DNA of 64,000 nucleotides, from assembly GCF_016097555.1 (NCBI RefSeq), contig NC_054703.1, forward strand, positions 7,716,435-7,780,434, given 5' to 3'. A program made the position numbers and the translations under genes. The stretch comes from Gigantopelta aegis (Eukaryota > Mollusca > Gastropoda > Neomphalida > Peltospiridae). Shown one piece after another: positions 21,406 through 32,515 of this stretch; the stretch's first letter is position 1; each line of letters begins with the position of its first letter. The notes below the pieces were generated by a model, which did no database searches, was not told where the DNA came from, and was given only the letters and a program-made list of their open reading frames with translations.

Positions 21406-21650
21406 GTATATATAAATATTTCACAATTATAATATCATGAAAGTGTGACCATCTGATTTTGCAATCATTGCATCCACAGGGGAAACAATGTTTTATCAGA
21501 ATAGTCCTGATATGATGGTCAATGCTTATAAGAATATCTTTCATTTTTTGAACATCTATAGTCCTTCCCACAGAACGCATTGTTACATACTCTGGAGTGT
21601 TTTCTCTTTTATGAATGCTTAACCTGACTTCAAACAATGGCATATTCCCC
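21360..21650 (-). CDS. Unexplained minus-strand ORF in an Ulp1-gene intron
   Basis: Opposite to the host gene, an open frame reads PLGNMPLFEVRLSIHKREN, TPEYVTMRSVGRTIDVQKMK and HCFPCGCNDCK. The stretch starts inside one arm of an inverted repeat (21619-21647 / 22046-22077). It overlaps exon 21268-21405 at its far end. No family recognised; perhaps the relic of a nested element. Confidence 0.25.
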
Positions 21651-22614
21651 AAAGGAGAATGAATGAATGAATGTTTAACGACACCACAGCACGAAAAATA
21701 CATCGGCTATTGGGTGTCAAACTATGGTAATGGAAACAAACAAGGTGATGATCAACATCAACAGAAAAATTCAAGATATAAATAAAAACAGTGTAAAGAA
21801 CTGTGCAAAAATACAAATACAAATATCACAGATAAGATACTGACTTTTACTCTAAACTTCAATTTGTGCTGTATTGGTCATTCTCAAAGAGAATGTTACA
21901 CCCCTGCACCACGGTGAGGTTACAGCACGCGCAGGGGCCAAAGGAGAAAGAAGGTGGTGACCGGAACAGGAAGTAGAGGACTCATTGGGAGATTTTTAGC
22001 CATCCTATTTGCTGTTGGGATGTTCGGACCAGACTACTATCTTTAGGCAAATATGCCATTGTTTGAGGTCCGGTTAAAGAGAGAAGAAATGTAATTTACT
22101 ACAAGTTATTTCTTTCTGAGCTGATTGTTTTCTAAATTGCAAACAAAATAGTATTTTTATAATTAGTTCTAAAAACACTTTTACTTGTCAAACCAAACTG
22201 AAATTATTTACAAAAATAAATTTTTGGAGGATATGATCAACGGACTATAGTTAGTTATATTAAAAGTTACACGTTGGTATTGAACAAGATTAATTTGATA
22301 CGTGGGAAATACACAATTATGTGAGTTCTTTTCCTAAATGTGATATATCCACTGTAATTTTTGAGGAAATTGTGGTTTTGCTGCGTGAAGCATAGTTTTA
22401 AGATCCTGTTTAATGAGCATAGATTACATTTTGATGGTAGGTGTTGCCGTATTGCTGAGTTGTTCAGTACACCATTACTGGCATATATTGCAGTTTGAAA
22501 ATGAAGTCCTTGTATATTTCGTGTCATCACTTGTATGAGAATTTCAAATGTGTAAAATATTCACTGATGATTTAAATGATTACATGAAAATGACTGCATG
22601 CATAATGTTTCCAG
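21406..22614. other. Intron with an inverted-repeat pair
   Basis: AACCTGACTTCAAACAATGG (21621) is matched in reverse at ATGCCATTGTTTGAGGTCCG (22053). The space between holds a hairpin-head SINE. The rest is AT-rich; ends in acceptor ATGTTTCCAG. Confidence 0.6.
21659..21937 (-). mobile_element. Hairpin-head SINE in an Ulp1-gene intron
   Basis: Full-length copy flanked by CCAAAGGAGA at 21649-21658 and 21938-21947. Confidence 0.93.
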
Positions 22615-22766
22615 GTGAGGTTCGCAACATATGATATAATTTTTCTGCCAATATGTACTGCTGCACACTGGTTCCTGATGGCAATGGAGCCAAAACAATG
22701 TAAAGTCGCTTGTCTAGACTCGTTAAAATCACCAGAACGAGCCTTGCGATTTTACAACTACTGGAT
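22615..22766 (+). CDS. Integrase-Ulp1 gene: Ulp1 exon with catalytic His and Asp
   Basis: Acceptor TTTCCAG, donor GGAT|GTGAGT. Reads VRFATYDIIFLPICTAAHWF, LMAMEPKQCKVACLDSLKSP, ERALRFYNYW. The HW pair carries the catalytic histidine and the D of LDSL the catalytic aspartate of C48 peptidases. Exits in phase 2, matched by the next exon. Confidence 0.92.
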
Positions 22767-23290
22767 GTGAGTAACTAACAGTATTTTTATAAGTAAATGT
22801 TGCAATACATTTACAAATATTTTGTAATTACTGAATGTAACCATAAGCCTGCCCCTGATTATCACTGTCGAGCAGCGCAAGAGATAAAATCATAACTTAT
22901 TTACCTCTCAAAATGTGTACTGTATTTTCATTGGTCCAATTTATCAACTTTTGATAATATATTCTTAGGTCATCATTAAGTGTGAAAGTTACTGTGATCC
23001 AAACTTCTGGAATTATTAATTATGGCCTAATTATTTTTATATTTAGTGCCTTAATACCATAATCTTATACACACTACTTTTTTGTCAATCATGAATAATA
23101 AATTTTGTTTCAGAAACATTTTTTAAAGGTTAAATGGTTTGTAAAAAGTAACAAAAATGAAAATTATGATTTGTGCCTCCAGTTATATAAGTATGGACTG
23201 TTTGTATTATGCATGTCCTACAATTAAACTAATTCCCTGCCCTGTCAAAATTCTGGCTAAAACACTGACAAGTACCAACTTTGATTGCAG
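22767..23290. other. Intron
   Basis: AT-rich, nothing recognised; borders GTGAGT...TTGATTGCAG. Confidence 0.75.
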
Positions 23291-23408
23291 TGAATACATA
23301 GCAGAGCGTGAGAAACATGTGTCTGAGGGTCTTGTTGAGTGGAACAGTGTGCAATATCTCTGCAGCCAGCAGTTGGATGGGAACAGTTGCGGTATATTCA
23401 CATGCATG
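23291..23408 (+). CDS. Integrase-Ulp1 gene: Ulp1 exon with catalytic Cys
   Basis: Reads IEYIAEREKHVSEGLVEWNS, VQYLCSQQLDGNSCGIFTCM, ending at donor ATG|GTCAGT. QQLDGNSCG contains the oxyanion-hole glutamine and the nucleophile cysteine of C48 proteases (family form Q.....DCG.F). The triad His-Asp-Cys is therefore complete across exons. Ulp1/SENP enzymes remove SUMO-like modifiers; whether this one does is unknown. Confidence 0.93.
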
Positions 23409-24013
23409 GTCAGTTATTTCAACATCACCTGATTTTTGTCCCCCTAGGCAACAAAAATTAATGCATTATTGTTGTGTATTCCTTCACATGTATAAGCAAT
23501 AGATAGTGATGATTTGTAACACATTTTGTGATGTCACATTAATTGCATACATTATTGATGTCATTATAACTTCTGAATATATGTTAACATTAAAAATTAA
23601 AAATAAACTTAAGAACTAATTGCTCCAACCCAACCATTCTTCAACTATCATAAAATTAAATTAAAATTATACTCCGATGTAAAAAGGTTTGCTCCTTAGT
23701 AATAATGTAGTCATTATTAATCATAAAAAACCCACAGCCACAATATGAAGCAAGCAATACATGTCCATTACTGGGCCCAAAACATTTTCTTATCTCTTAT
23801 CTAGTTCAAGGGCCATAACTCTGTCAAATGTGAAAATCACCATGAAAGTCAAACTTGATATGTAACAGTACATGATAAAGCTATACACAAAATGCTTGAA
23901 CCTTAATTGGATATAAGCACTAAATAAGCTGAAATGAAATTGAATGATTATAAAACTCCATCATATGTGGTTATGTGGAATAGAAAAAGTACATCCATCA
24001 TTTTTATTGACAG
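23409..24013. other. Intron
   Basis: AT-rich, nothing recognised; borders GTCAGT...TTATTGACAG. Confidence 0.75.
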
Positions 24014-24235
24014 AATGCTGAATGCCTTGTAAAAGCTGTTTGCCCGACAGTCATGCGCCAGCACCACGTTCCATACTATCGGGAGTATGTGATGAAGACA
24101 CTGCTAGCTGCCAGGAACACAGACAACTGCGACTCCAAACTGTGTTTGCGTCCACAACTAACATGCAGACAAGCACCCGTACTATGGACTTTGTTTGCCA
24201 TTGCACTACAAAAACTAAATAGTTCCATTTCTTGA
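24014..24235 (+). CDS. Integrase-Ulp1 gene: terminal exon
   Basis: Seventy-three codons and TGA: NAECLVKAVCPTVMRQHHVP, YYREYVMKTLLAARNTDNCD, and a Cys-bearing tail ending QKLNSSIS. The N/A.....I...I.....QH.....R..L...L. pattern is the last helix of C48 proteases, so the domain ends properly. AT-rich 3' sequence follows with several poly-A-signal-like AATAAA motifs on the + strand (e.g. about 24540). Confidence 0.88.
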   Translation, partial: NAECLVKAVCPTVMRQHHVPYYREYVMKTLLAARNTDNCDSKLCLRPQLTCRQAPVLWTLFAIALQKLNSSIS

Positions 24236-24384
24236 ATTTGCACTTTGAATTCTTATTGCTATTTTCCTATTGTCATATTAAGTTTTAATTTGAATGCATA
24301 CACAATTACTTGAAGATTTATGTAAGAAATGTACAAAATTATTTATTATATTCATATATTTATCATATAATAGCCAGCACATCT

Positions 24385-24560
24385 AGTGTAATCAAAGTAT
24401 GTGATATTTTTCAGATCACATACTTTCAGAATTTGATAACTTTACAAACTAGATGTAAATTAATTGAGGTCACGGCAAATGTTCTACGGTGACACTGAAT
24501 GCATAATTGTGACACTCCATAATTGATGTGTGCATTCAAATAAAAACATTTCAATAGCAA
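24385..24560 (+). repeat. Dispersed repeat shared with the SLC1 intron
   Basis: AAGTATGTGATATTTTTCAG, ATCACATACTTT, AACTTTACAAACTAGATGTA and a downstream CGGTGACAC / CCATAATTGATG block all recur at 57224-57440. A reverse copy of the first part lies at 56836-56905. Confidence 0.75.
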
Positions 24561-25408
24561 TTTCACACTGAAAGCTGTCCAGCATTCAGAAAACAAAAAA
24601 CATTCAGCACTACTAGTGTAAGGACATCCAAAATGACGTCATTTGAATCAGAATCACATTCTTACATCATTTGAATATCGAGTAATGGCAGACTGGAATT
24701 AAAGTTGCGTATACAGTTTACAAAAATATGTTGCATTAAGCTTGAGATTATATGATAAAGAGATTATGACCCTCGTGTGTTTCAATATCTTCAGTATCAT
24801 AATCATAATGCTCGCATAATACAAATTTTATTCCCAATATATGATATTGACGAATCCGAAATACACTCTAGTAATAACCTCTATTTATTCTGCAATCACT
24901 ATGTTCATTGTCAAGGGTTGATGACTAGATTAATTTCTGTATTTTTGGTCACCCAACAAAATATATAGGTCATCTGACATAAGCCTGACTCATTTCGTGA
25001 ATTTCAGACTATTTTTAATAACATATTTTTACCTATTTTTTCATCAAAATAGTATTTTGTAACTTAGTGGGTTGACTTATGAGTGGGTTAAAATATTACT
25101 GTTTTGGGGAAAGTATTGCATGTTTTTATTGTTGAAAGAAGGAAGCAGGACTTCTAGATTATGGTAGCCCCACTCCCATGGCTAGTGATATTCAAAGTTG
25201 GGCTAGTAAATAACTACTATTGCAATGCCTGACAGCTAGTGAAGTCAAATGTTGCAGTAAAGTCAATTTTGTAAATATGAATATCCTGCCCTTACACTAT
25301 CCCCTCAATGTTTGTGTTTTTAAGCTCTATCTCCCTCTTTAGGTGACATATCTGATTATTACTATTATTTAGTGGCTAGTGGATTTTATAAAAATCCTAC
25401 AAGCCCTA
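24561..25408. other. Intergenic, nothing recognised
   Basis: AT-rich, low coding potential. Confidence 0.5.
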
Positions 25409-25655
25409 AAGGAAGGAAATGGTTCATTTAGCAATGCACTCAATACATTTTATTTCCGGTATATGACGTCGGACATATGGTTAAGGACCACGCAGATATT
25501 TAGGAAGGAAACCCGCTGTCACCACTTCATGGGCTACTCTTTCAGATTAGCAGCAAGGGATCTTTTATATGCACCATCCCATAGACAGGATAGCACATAC
25601 CACAGCATTAGTGGTGCACTGGTTGGAGTGAGAAATAGCCCAATGGTCCCATTTT
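25409..25655 (-). mobile_element. tRNA-type SINE, truncated and diverged
   Basis: GGAAGGAAATGG, ACATTTTATTTCCGG, CCCGCTGTCACCACTTCATG, TATGCACCATCCCAT and GAAATAGCCCAATGG identify it; the tRNA head is absent. Confidence 0.82.
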
Positions 25656-25719
25656 TTAGTGTTGAATTATGCCTTTGTTTATATTCATATGTGTTGATTT
25701 CACAATTTCGTTTTTATAC

Positions 25720-26210
25720 ACCCACCTACGATGATGAGTATTATGGTATGGCGTTGTCTGTCCATCTGTTAACTTTTTCTTGTCCGGACCACATCTTGCA
25801 TACAGGACCATCAAACCTCACATGTAGGAACAACTTGGGATGGCGGTGTGTTGCATATTATTACTAGGTCACTGTGACCTACTTTTCAGTCTACTGCACA
25901 TAATAGTAAATCATTGTCCGGACCATATTATAAGTCGTGGATAACACTAGTATATGACATACTTATTACATTTATTGAACTTTCATATAAATATATAAAA
26001 ATGTAGGAACATCTTGGGATGGTGGTGTGTCGCATACTATTACTAGGTCACTGTGACCTACTTTTTATGGTCTACTGCACATAACAGTAAATCCTTATCC
26101 ACATCGTATCTTGTATACAGATGCATACAGGACCATCAAATCACATGTAGGAACCACTTGGGATGGTGGTTGGTCCAAAACTGATCATCCATCCCATTGC
26201 ATAATTTCGC
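25720..26210. repeat. Three imperfect copies of a TGTCCGGACCA... repeat
   Basis: Blocks GTCCGGACCA, TACAGGACCATCAAA, CACATGTAGGAAC, TTGGGATGG and ACTAGGTCACTGTGACCTAC recur near 25790-25910, 25915-26100 and 26100-26180. GGTCACTGTGACC is itself palindromic. Confidence 0.75.
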
Positions 26211-26364
26211 ATAATTAGAACTGAATCATACCCGTAACATTCATTAATAATATAATATAAATATGGTTTTCATCAAACTCCTGATGAGCATATCATGTAC
26301 CTCACCGATATTCTGTTATAATTTATATGTTGGCTTTAGAACAGTTTTAGTTATTAAATGTGTC

Positions 26365-26635
26365 ATGAATGTTTAACGACACCCCAGCACGAAAAATACA
26401 TCGGCTATTGGGTGTCAAACTATGGTAATGCAAATAAATAAAGTGATGATCAACATCAATATAAAAATTCAAGACTTAAACAAAAACAGTGTAAAGAACT
26501 GTGCAAAAACACAAATATCACAGAATTTTACGGATACTGAATTTTACTCAAAACTTCAATTTTGTGCTGTATTGGCCATTCTCAAAGAGAATGTTACACC
26601 CCTGCACCACGGCGAGGTTACAGCACACGCAGGGG
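26365..26635 (-). mobile_element. Hairpin-head SINE
   Basis: Short (ATG) tail, then the full body to CACACGCAGGGG. No clear target-site duplication, perhaps because the tail is eroded. Confidence 0.88.
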
Positions 26636-27070
26636 TTATGGCTTCAAGGACCGCAAAACTGGCAGAATTTCTCTGTGGCATTGGGTGGAACATCTGCTGG
26701 AACCACCAACATTGAAAACAAAGAATTTGACAAAAACTGTTTCATTGCCTAATATATTTTTAGTTAAAAGTTGTGACTTTTTTCCTTACTTTTTTACCAG
26801 TTATTTTTTTTTCCTAGATTCTATAAAAACACAAGCCTAGGTATACTTACCTAACCATCTTTACTTCAAAATGGACTTATATTAGTAAGTATCTCATAAA
26901 GAAATACAACAGTTATTAGCAGCAGATACATTTTTGTTTATCAATCCTGGCTCTTAGCTTTAGTTTTGTGACTGTCATAACACATTCCTATTTCTTAATT
27001 ACACATTGTAACTTTTAAGGAAGAAGTTGCATTCAGGTTCCTAATAAGATGAGAGAATTCAATTACAATG
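26636..27070. other. Intergenic, nothing recognised
   Basis: No supported gene. A stretch just after the SINE (26640-26730) is open but short and without homology. Confidence 0.45.
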
Positions 27071-27335
27071 AGAGAAGGAAGGAATGTTGTATTGCACTAC
27101 GCATTCATATTTTTAACTACGGTTATAATGCGTCAGGTATATGGTTGAGGACCACACAGATAATAAGAGAAGAAACCTACACAATAGTCTTTCTTATTGG
27201 CTGTAAGGGATCTATTATATGCAGTATCCAACAGACAGGATAGTACACACCACAGCCTGAAAAACGAAATAGCACAATGGCCCACTGAAATGGATCAATC
27301 CAAGATTGACCATGCATCAGGCTTTACCAGTGGGC
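27071..27335 (-). mobile_element. tRNA-type SINE, diverged
   Basis: Has GGAAGGAATGTTGTATTGC, GAGAAGAAACC, TATATGCAGTATCCAACAGA and AAATAGCACAATGGCCCACT in the family order. Confidence 0.8.
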
Positions 27336-27737
27336 AACCTCAATACAGTGATATATGAAACTGGGAATATGTATATAATTAACTATATTTCAGGTATTAT
27401 GTTTTATTGAAAATCTCAGGCACATGTATTATGCTTAACTGAAAATATCAGGGATTACACACAATTTTCATGTGAAGTGAACATTACATATATTATATTA
27501 TCTGAAAATTCCAGGGATTATTCTTTAAAAAACACAAAAAAATAAATAAAAATTAATTGGCGACTTTAATTTTATCCAGACATGAACTTTTTATATGAAA
27601 TGTTTACTGAAAGTTGCCATCTTAAACTTAGCAACACCCTTCAGTCAATGGTGATGTGCCTGAACCTTTTTGAAAATCGGTATCAGTCAGTCAGTGAACC
27701 AACAGTGACAAGGTATAATAAATACGCACTAGTCACA
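27336..27737. other. Intergenic, nothing recognised
   Basis: AT-rich. Repeated TGAAAATMTCAGG blocks near 27405, 27445 and 27505 suggest an old local repeat. Confidence 0.5.
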
Positions 27738-27748
27738 CCTTCACAGAT

Positions 27749-28142
27749 CCCCTGCGTGTGCTGTAACCTCACCGTGGTGCAGGGGTGTAACATTCTCTTT
27801 GAGAATGGCCAATACAGCACAAAATTGAAGTTTTGAGTAAAATTCAGTATCCGTAAAATTCTGTGATATTTGTGTTTTTGCACAGTTTTTGTTTAAGTCT
27901 TGAATTTTTGTATTGATGTTGATCATCACTTTATTTATTTGCAATGCCATGGTTTGGCACCCGTTGGCCGGTGTATTTTTCGTGCTGGGGTGTCGTTGAG
28001 CGTTCATTCATTCATTTAACTGTTGAATTTTTATACTGATGTTGATCATCACATTGGGTTTGCATTTACCATAGTTTGACACCCAATAGCCGATGTATTT
28101 TTCGTGCTGGGGTGTCGTTAAACATTCATTCATTCATTCATT
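27749..28142 (+). mobile_element. Composite: full hairpin-head SINE plus tail-only unit
   Basis: Full SINE (27749-28013) followed directly by a second tail (TTTAACTGTTGAATTTTTATAC onward) ending in (ATTC)n. The pair is enclosed by CCTTCACAGAT at 27738-27748 and 28143-28153. Confidence 0.92.
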
Positions 28143-28153
28143 CCTTCACAGAT

Positions 28154-28755
28154 GTTAGTAGTGTAGTACCCATTCAATCCAGGATCACCACTGTGTATCA
28201 ATTAACACAGTGTGAAGTCCTGTGGAATGCATCGGCGTTAGCGAAGCTTGACATTTGTAGATTGATTTAGTATGACAATACCTTGCCTGCAGTAGTAATT
28301 AAATGAAACAAAAAATTAAGAGAGAATTTTGATATTTATAACGAAGGCAACATGTTAAACAGGACAGGACCAGGACAGGTGTGCGCTACAACAGCTTGTT
28401 CTGAATGTGCACGTAAAGCCCTATGACCTGACCTGATCTGTTAAACATTTATTTACAATAACGAAGCTTAGTGGTGTTCCACCAACTGATATTCGCACTT
28501 GGCACATAAAAGAAAAACTGTCTATTAAGCTCTTGTCTTATTTTTCTGAATAATTTATACCATCACTAATACACACACACAGTAACCATGAATGATTTCA
28601 TAATTTTAGTATTTTACATGCCCTTCCCGAACAACCAATGATACAGTGGTAATGAGATTTGGTCCGCATATTTCGCGCATGCGCAGATAAACGCACCGCG
28701 CCGCATATCACGCCGGGCCGTATGTCATACCACACACGCATTTTGAACTTCACAG
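28154..28755. other. Intergenic with GC-rich end
   Basis: 28365-28440 matches the reverse of 43740-43800 (GTGCGCTACAACAGCTTGTT, CTGAATGTGCACGTAAA), an element ending in (ATGAC)n. 28690-28735 resembles 2212-2255 in reverse. No gene supported. Confidence 0.6.
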
Positions 28756-28765
28756 CATCAGGTTG

Positions 28766-29019
28766 AAATGAATGAATGAATGAATGTTTAACGACACCCC
28801 AGCACGAAAAATACATCGGCTATTGGGTGTCAAACTCTGGTAATGGAACCAAACAAAATATAAATAAAAACAGTGTAAAGAACTGTGCAAAAATACAAAT
28901 ACAAATATCACAGATACGATACTGACTTTTACTCTAAACTTCAATTTGTGCTGTATTAGCCATTCTCAAAGAGAATGTTACACCCCTGCACCGCGGTGAG
29001 GTTACAGCACGCGCAGGGT
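28766..29019 (-). mobile_element. Hairpin-head SINE
   Basis: Flanked by CATCAGGTTG at 28756-28765 and 29020-29029. An internal deletion removes part of the GTTGATCATCA region. Confidence 0.92.
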
Positions 29020-29250
29020 CATCAGGTTGGAAGGAGAACCAGGACTTGTGGTCACACAGCGCCGTCAGAACGTCTACAGACAGGCGATACTCATCCCGAA
29101 AATGGATAGCCACACCATACACCGGAGTCTGCGGCGGCGCTGTGTACCTGCACGTGATACGGACCCTGCTTCACAAGAAACATCTGCTCCCAACCCTGGA
29201 CATGGCTGCCCCACTCAGCCCTTCGTAGTCACCAACCTTCCAAGGGCTTA
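29020..29250 (-). other. GC-rich patch with open frames on both strands
   Basis: The minus strand reads PQTPVYGVAIHFRDEYRLSV and LTALCDHKSWFSFQPD, and stays open across the SINE site if the SINE is removed. The + strand is also open. GC content contrasts with the flanks. No family recognised and no clear splice sites, so it is not called as a gene. Confidence 0.25.
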
Positions 29251-29945
29251 GTCGGACTTTAAAATTTGTGGCCCCCATTCAAAATTTTATGTTTATTTTT
29301 TTGTAAACAGTCCGACGCAGTTTATTTTGGAAGCCCGTCTAAATTGCTCAAATCACCTTAAAACCTTTTCGGTCAAGCAGTCCAATTTTTTTGTTTGGAC
29401 TTAAATTTGTGTAGCTCAATTTGGTTTCGGTCTTCGACCTAACTACTAAATTCGTATTCCAAATTCCACATTCCAAATTCCGCCCACCTCAAACTTACCC
29501 CCCCCCCCCCCCTCCCCTCCGGCCCGGAACATTATGATATAGATCGGACTTTAAACTTTTAGACCTTCGTTCAAAATTTTATGTCAAAATTACTTTTTAT
29601 TTTTTTTTAAATATTATTAAATAGTCCGATCCTCTCTTCTTTTTCTTATTTAATTTTGAACTGTCCTTCTAAAATGCTCCAAATTATATAAATATTCGGC
29701 CGAGCAATCAATTCGTTTTAATTTTGGCTTGTAACTTTTTCTTTTTTTCTTTTGTTTTAAAATTCTATTAACTTTTTACTAGTTGCTATTTTCAAAATTC
29801 TGCCCATTTTCAACTCTACCTCCCCCCCCCCCCCCCCCCCCCCTCCATCCCGAGTCAGGCCGCCGATCTTATCGGAGGTCGGACTCGGGATGGGCGTATT
29901 CGAAACCCTAGTGGTATATGGGCACGTTAAACTAGTTATCATCAT
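29251..29945. repeat. Dispersed repeat with poly-C and (ATC)n end
   Basis: Two related stretches (29255-29525 and 29545-29945), each with CCACCTCAAACTTAC or CATTTTCAACTCTACC before a C run (29499-29512; 29822-29843). The second ends CGAAACCCTAGTGGTATATG...GTTATCATCATCATC. Relatives lie at 58560-58900 and 48385-48480, and the end also at 37140-37195. Confidence 0.7.
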
Positions 29946-30390
29946 CATCTAAATAAACAACAGTTTCACAGCGCTGATATTGTCAATGTCTCCTCTGCTT
30001 CGCAGATTCATAAGAGTTTTGGTAACATCACGTGACTCTTGAAAAACAATAGCCCGGTTTACGGGAGATGTTGAAGAATGCCAACATGCATTTAATCTCT
30101 TCACAACAGAAAATGGCACGAGGGACAGGACAGGAGCCACAAAGATTTAGATCAAAATGCACCAGGGGCAAAAATGAATAAAAATTACTCGGGTGCGAAA
30201 TTGTTTTGGGGCGAAACGACCCGGATTAGTAGGACAGCCACTCCCGAAGAGATTCTTTACTGAAGATTTTAACCCTCTTCTCCACCGCCAAAAGAAGACT
30301 GCCACTGGAATAAGTACAGCTGTGATGAATCATTGTCACAACAGTGGTGATATCAGGTGTTCGCGGAAGTTTGAGCATATTCTGACCCAC
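29946..30390. other. Intergenic; part matches 61500-61640
   Basis: 30295-30400 shares blocks such as AAGTACAGCTGTGATGA and GAGCATATTCTGACCCAC with 61530-61610, so it is a dispersed repeat. No gene recognised. Confidence 0.55.
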
Positions 30391-31345
30391 ACGTCACGAG
30401 TATTGTCACCTGTTATGAGCACTGCCACTCGTCACGAGTACTGCCACTCGTCACGAGTACTGCCACCTGTTATGAGTACTGCCACTCGTCACGAGTACTG
30501 CCACCTGTTATGAGTACTGCCACTCGTCACGAGTACTGCCACCTGTTATGAGTACTGCCACTCGTCACGAGTACTGCCACCTGTTATGAATACTGCCACC
30601 TGTTATGAATACTGCCACTCGTCACCAGTACTGCCACCGTTATGAATACTGCCACCAGTACTGCCACCTGTTATGAATACTGCCACTCGTCACCAGTACT
30701 GTCACCCGTTATGAGTACTGCCACTCGTCACCAGTACTGCCACCCGTTATGAGTACTGTCACTCGTCACCAGTACTGCCACCCGTTATGAATACTGCCAC
30801 TCGTCACCAGTACTGCCACCTGTTATGAATACTGCCACTCGTCACCAGTACTGCCACCTGTTATGAATACTGCCACTCGTCACCAGTACTGCCACCGTTT
30901 ATGAATACTGCCACTCGTCACCAGTACTGCCACCGTTATGAATACTGCCACCTGTTATGAATACTGCCACTCGTCACCAGTACTGTCACCTGTTATGAAT
31001 ACTGCCACTCATCACCAGTACTGCCACCTGTTATGAGTACTGCCACTCATCACCAGTACTGCCACCGTTTATGAATACTGCCACTCGTCACCAGTACTGC
31101 CACCTGTTATGAATACTGCCACTCGTCACCAGTACTGCCACCTGTTATGAGTACTGTCACCTGTTATGAATACTGCCACCTGTTATGAATACTGCCACCT
31201 GTTATGAATACTGCCACCTGTTATGAATACTGCCACTCATCACCAGTACTGCCACCTGTTATGAGTACTGTCACCTGTTATGAATACTGCCACCTGTTAT
31301 GAGTACTGCCACTCATCACCAGTACTGTCACCTGTTATGAATACT
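30391..31345. repeat. Minisatellite, ~38-bp unit from two ~19-bp half-units
   Basis: About 25 units alternating GTACTGCCACCTGTTATGA and ATACTGCCACTCGTCACCA. Higher-order variation (CACGAG versus CACCAG, runs of only the CTGTTAT half-unit near 31140-31230) shows expansion by slippage or unequal exchange. Confidence 0.95.
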
Positions 31346-31383
31346 ACCGCCACTTCATCTAAAACGGGGGGGGGGGGGGGGGG

Positions 31384-31690
31384 GACGTAGCCCAGTGGTA
31401 CAGCGTTCGCTTGATGCGGGATCGATCCCGTCGGTGGGCCCACTGGGCTATTTCTCGTTCCAGCCAGTGCACCACGACTGGTATACCAAAGGCCGTGGTA
31501 TGTACTACCCTGTCTGTCGGATGGTGCATATAAAAGATCCCTTGCTGCTAATCAGAAAGAGTAGCCCATGAAGTGGCGGCAGCGGGATTCCTCTCTCAAT
31601 ATCTGTATATTGTCCTTAACCATATGTCTGACACCATATGACCGTAAATAAAATGTGTCAAGTGCCTCGTTAAATAAAACATGTCTTTCT
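31384..31690 (+). mobile_element. tRNA-type SINE, full length with tRNA-like head
   Basis: Starts GACGTAGCCCAGTGGTACAG (A-box-like) and GGGATCGATCCC (B-box-like), then the SINE body in the + direction. Flanked by TTCATCTAAAACG at 31354-31366 and 31691-31703. A poly-G run (31366-31384) sits between left target copy and head. Best model of this family in the window. Confidence 0.93.
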
Positions 31691-31729
31691 TTCATCTAAA
31701 ACGAAAAAACAAATAATGCATGTGTAAGA

Positions 31730-32000
31730 ATGAATGAATGAATGTTTAACGACACCCCAGCACGAAAAATACATCGGCTATTGGGTGTCAAACTATGGTA
31801 ATGGAAACAAATAAGGTGATGATCAACATCAATAGAAAAATTTAAGATATAAATAAAAACAGTGTAAAGAACAGTGCAAAAATACAAATATCACAGATAG
31901 ATATTGACTTTTTCTCTAAACTTCAATTTGTGCTGTATTGGCCATTCTCAAAGAGAATGTTACACCCCTGCACCACGGTGAGGTTACAGCACGCGCAGGG
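31730..32000 (-). mobile_element. Hairpin-head SINE
   Basis: Full-length. It abuts the MITE half-copy that follows, and no duplicated flank is visible, so the junction may involve a deletion. Confidence 0.9.
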
Positions 32001-32011
32001 GAATATTTTAA

Positions 32012-32316
32012 AGAAGCCCAAACTGGATTTTATCATCAAATAATTTCGTACGTACGAACAAATATATTTTAGGAAATAAAATGAAATTTAACTTAGTACA
32101 AACATTAGAACGACCAGAAATACGTTCAATATACAGCCACTAATATTTTATGCAGAAAGATATATTTCAAATATTAGAACGACCAGAAACACGTTCAATA
32201 TACAGCCACTAATATTTTATGCAGAAAGATATATTTCATATGTAATTACAATCGTTAAAAAGTCGTTAGTCGATAACATCTTAACAATTGCAGCAAACTC
32301 AGGAATGTCCCTTTAA
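32012..32316. mobile_element. Half-copy of the TTAA MITE (see 45603-46153)
   Basis: From GAAGCCCAAACTGGATTTT through CGTACGTACGAA to GGAATGTCCCTTTAA, matching the 45603-46153 element. It carries a ~70-bp internal tandem duplication (ATTAGAACGACCAGAAA, twice). The other half is missing next to the SINE. Confidence 0.85.
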
Positions 32317-32515
32317 TGGGCTGCTCTTTCGATTATCAGCAAGAAATCTTTTATATGCACCATCCCAGATAGGACAGTAGATACCACGGCCTTTTTTACA
32401 CCAGCTGTGGAACACTGACTGGAACGAGAAATAGCCCAATGGGCCCACCGACGGAAATCGATACTAGATCGATCGAGCATCAGGCGAGCGCTGTACCACT
32501 GGACACGTCCCGCCC
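32317..32515 (-). mobile_element. tRNA-type SINE fragment
   Basis: GGGCTGCTCTTTCGATTA, TATATGCACCATCCCAG, AGAAATAGCCCAATGGGCCC and GCGAGCGCTGTACCACTGG present. It joins the MITE end directly. Confidence 0.85.

Noticed and set aside
26422..26715. ORFs of ~60-100 residues beginning MVMQINKVMININIKIQ
   Set aside because: The same frame appears in every hairpin-head SINE copy (7.2, 10.3, 17.5, 33.4, 42.2, 46.7, 47.0 kb); it is antisense to the LINE 3' UTR and not a gene.
29027..29251. GC-rich ORF as an exon
   Set aside because: Both strands are open and no homology or splice consensus decides; left as unexplained.
30391..31345. CRISPR-like regular repeat array
   Set aside because: Repeats are continuous with no unique spacers, and the genome is eukaryotic; it is a minisatellite.
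31384..31450. Possible tRNA gene
   Set aside because: A- and B-box-like head is part of a SINE with a body and target duplication; it does not fold as a plain tRNA by eye.
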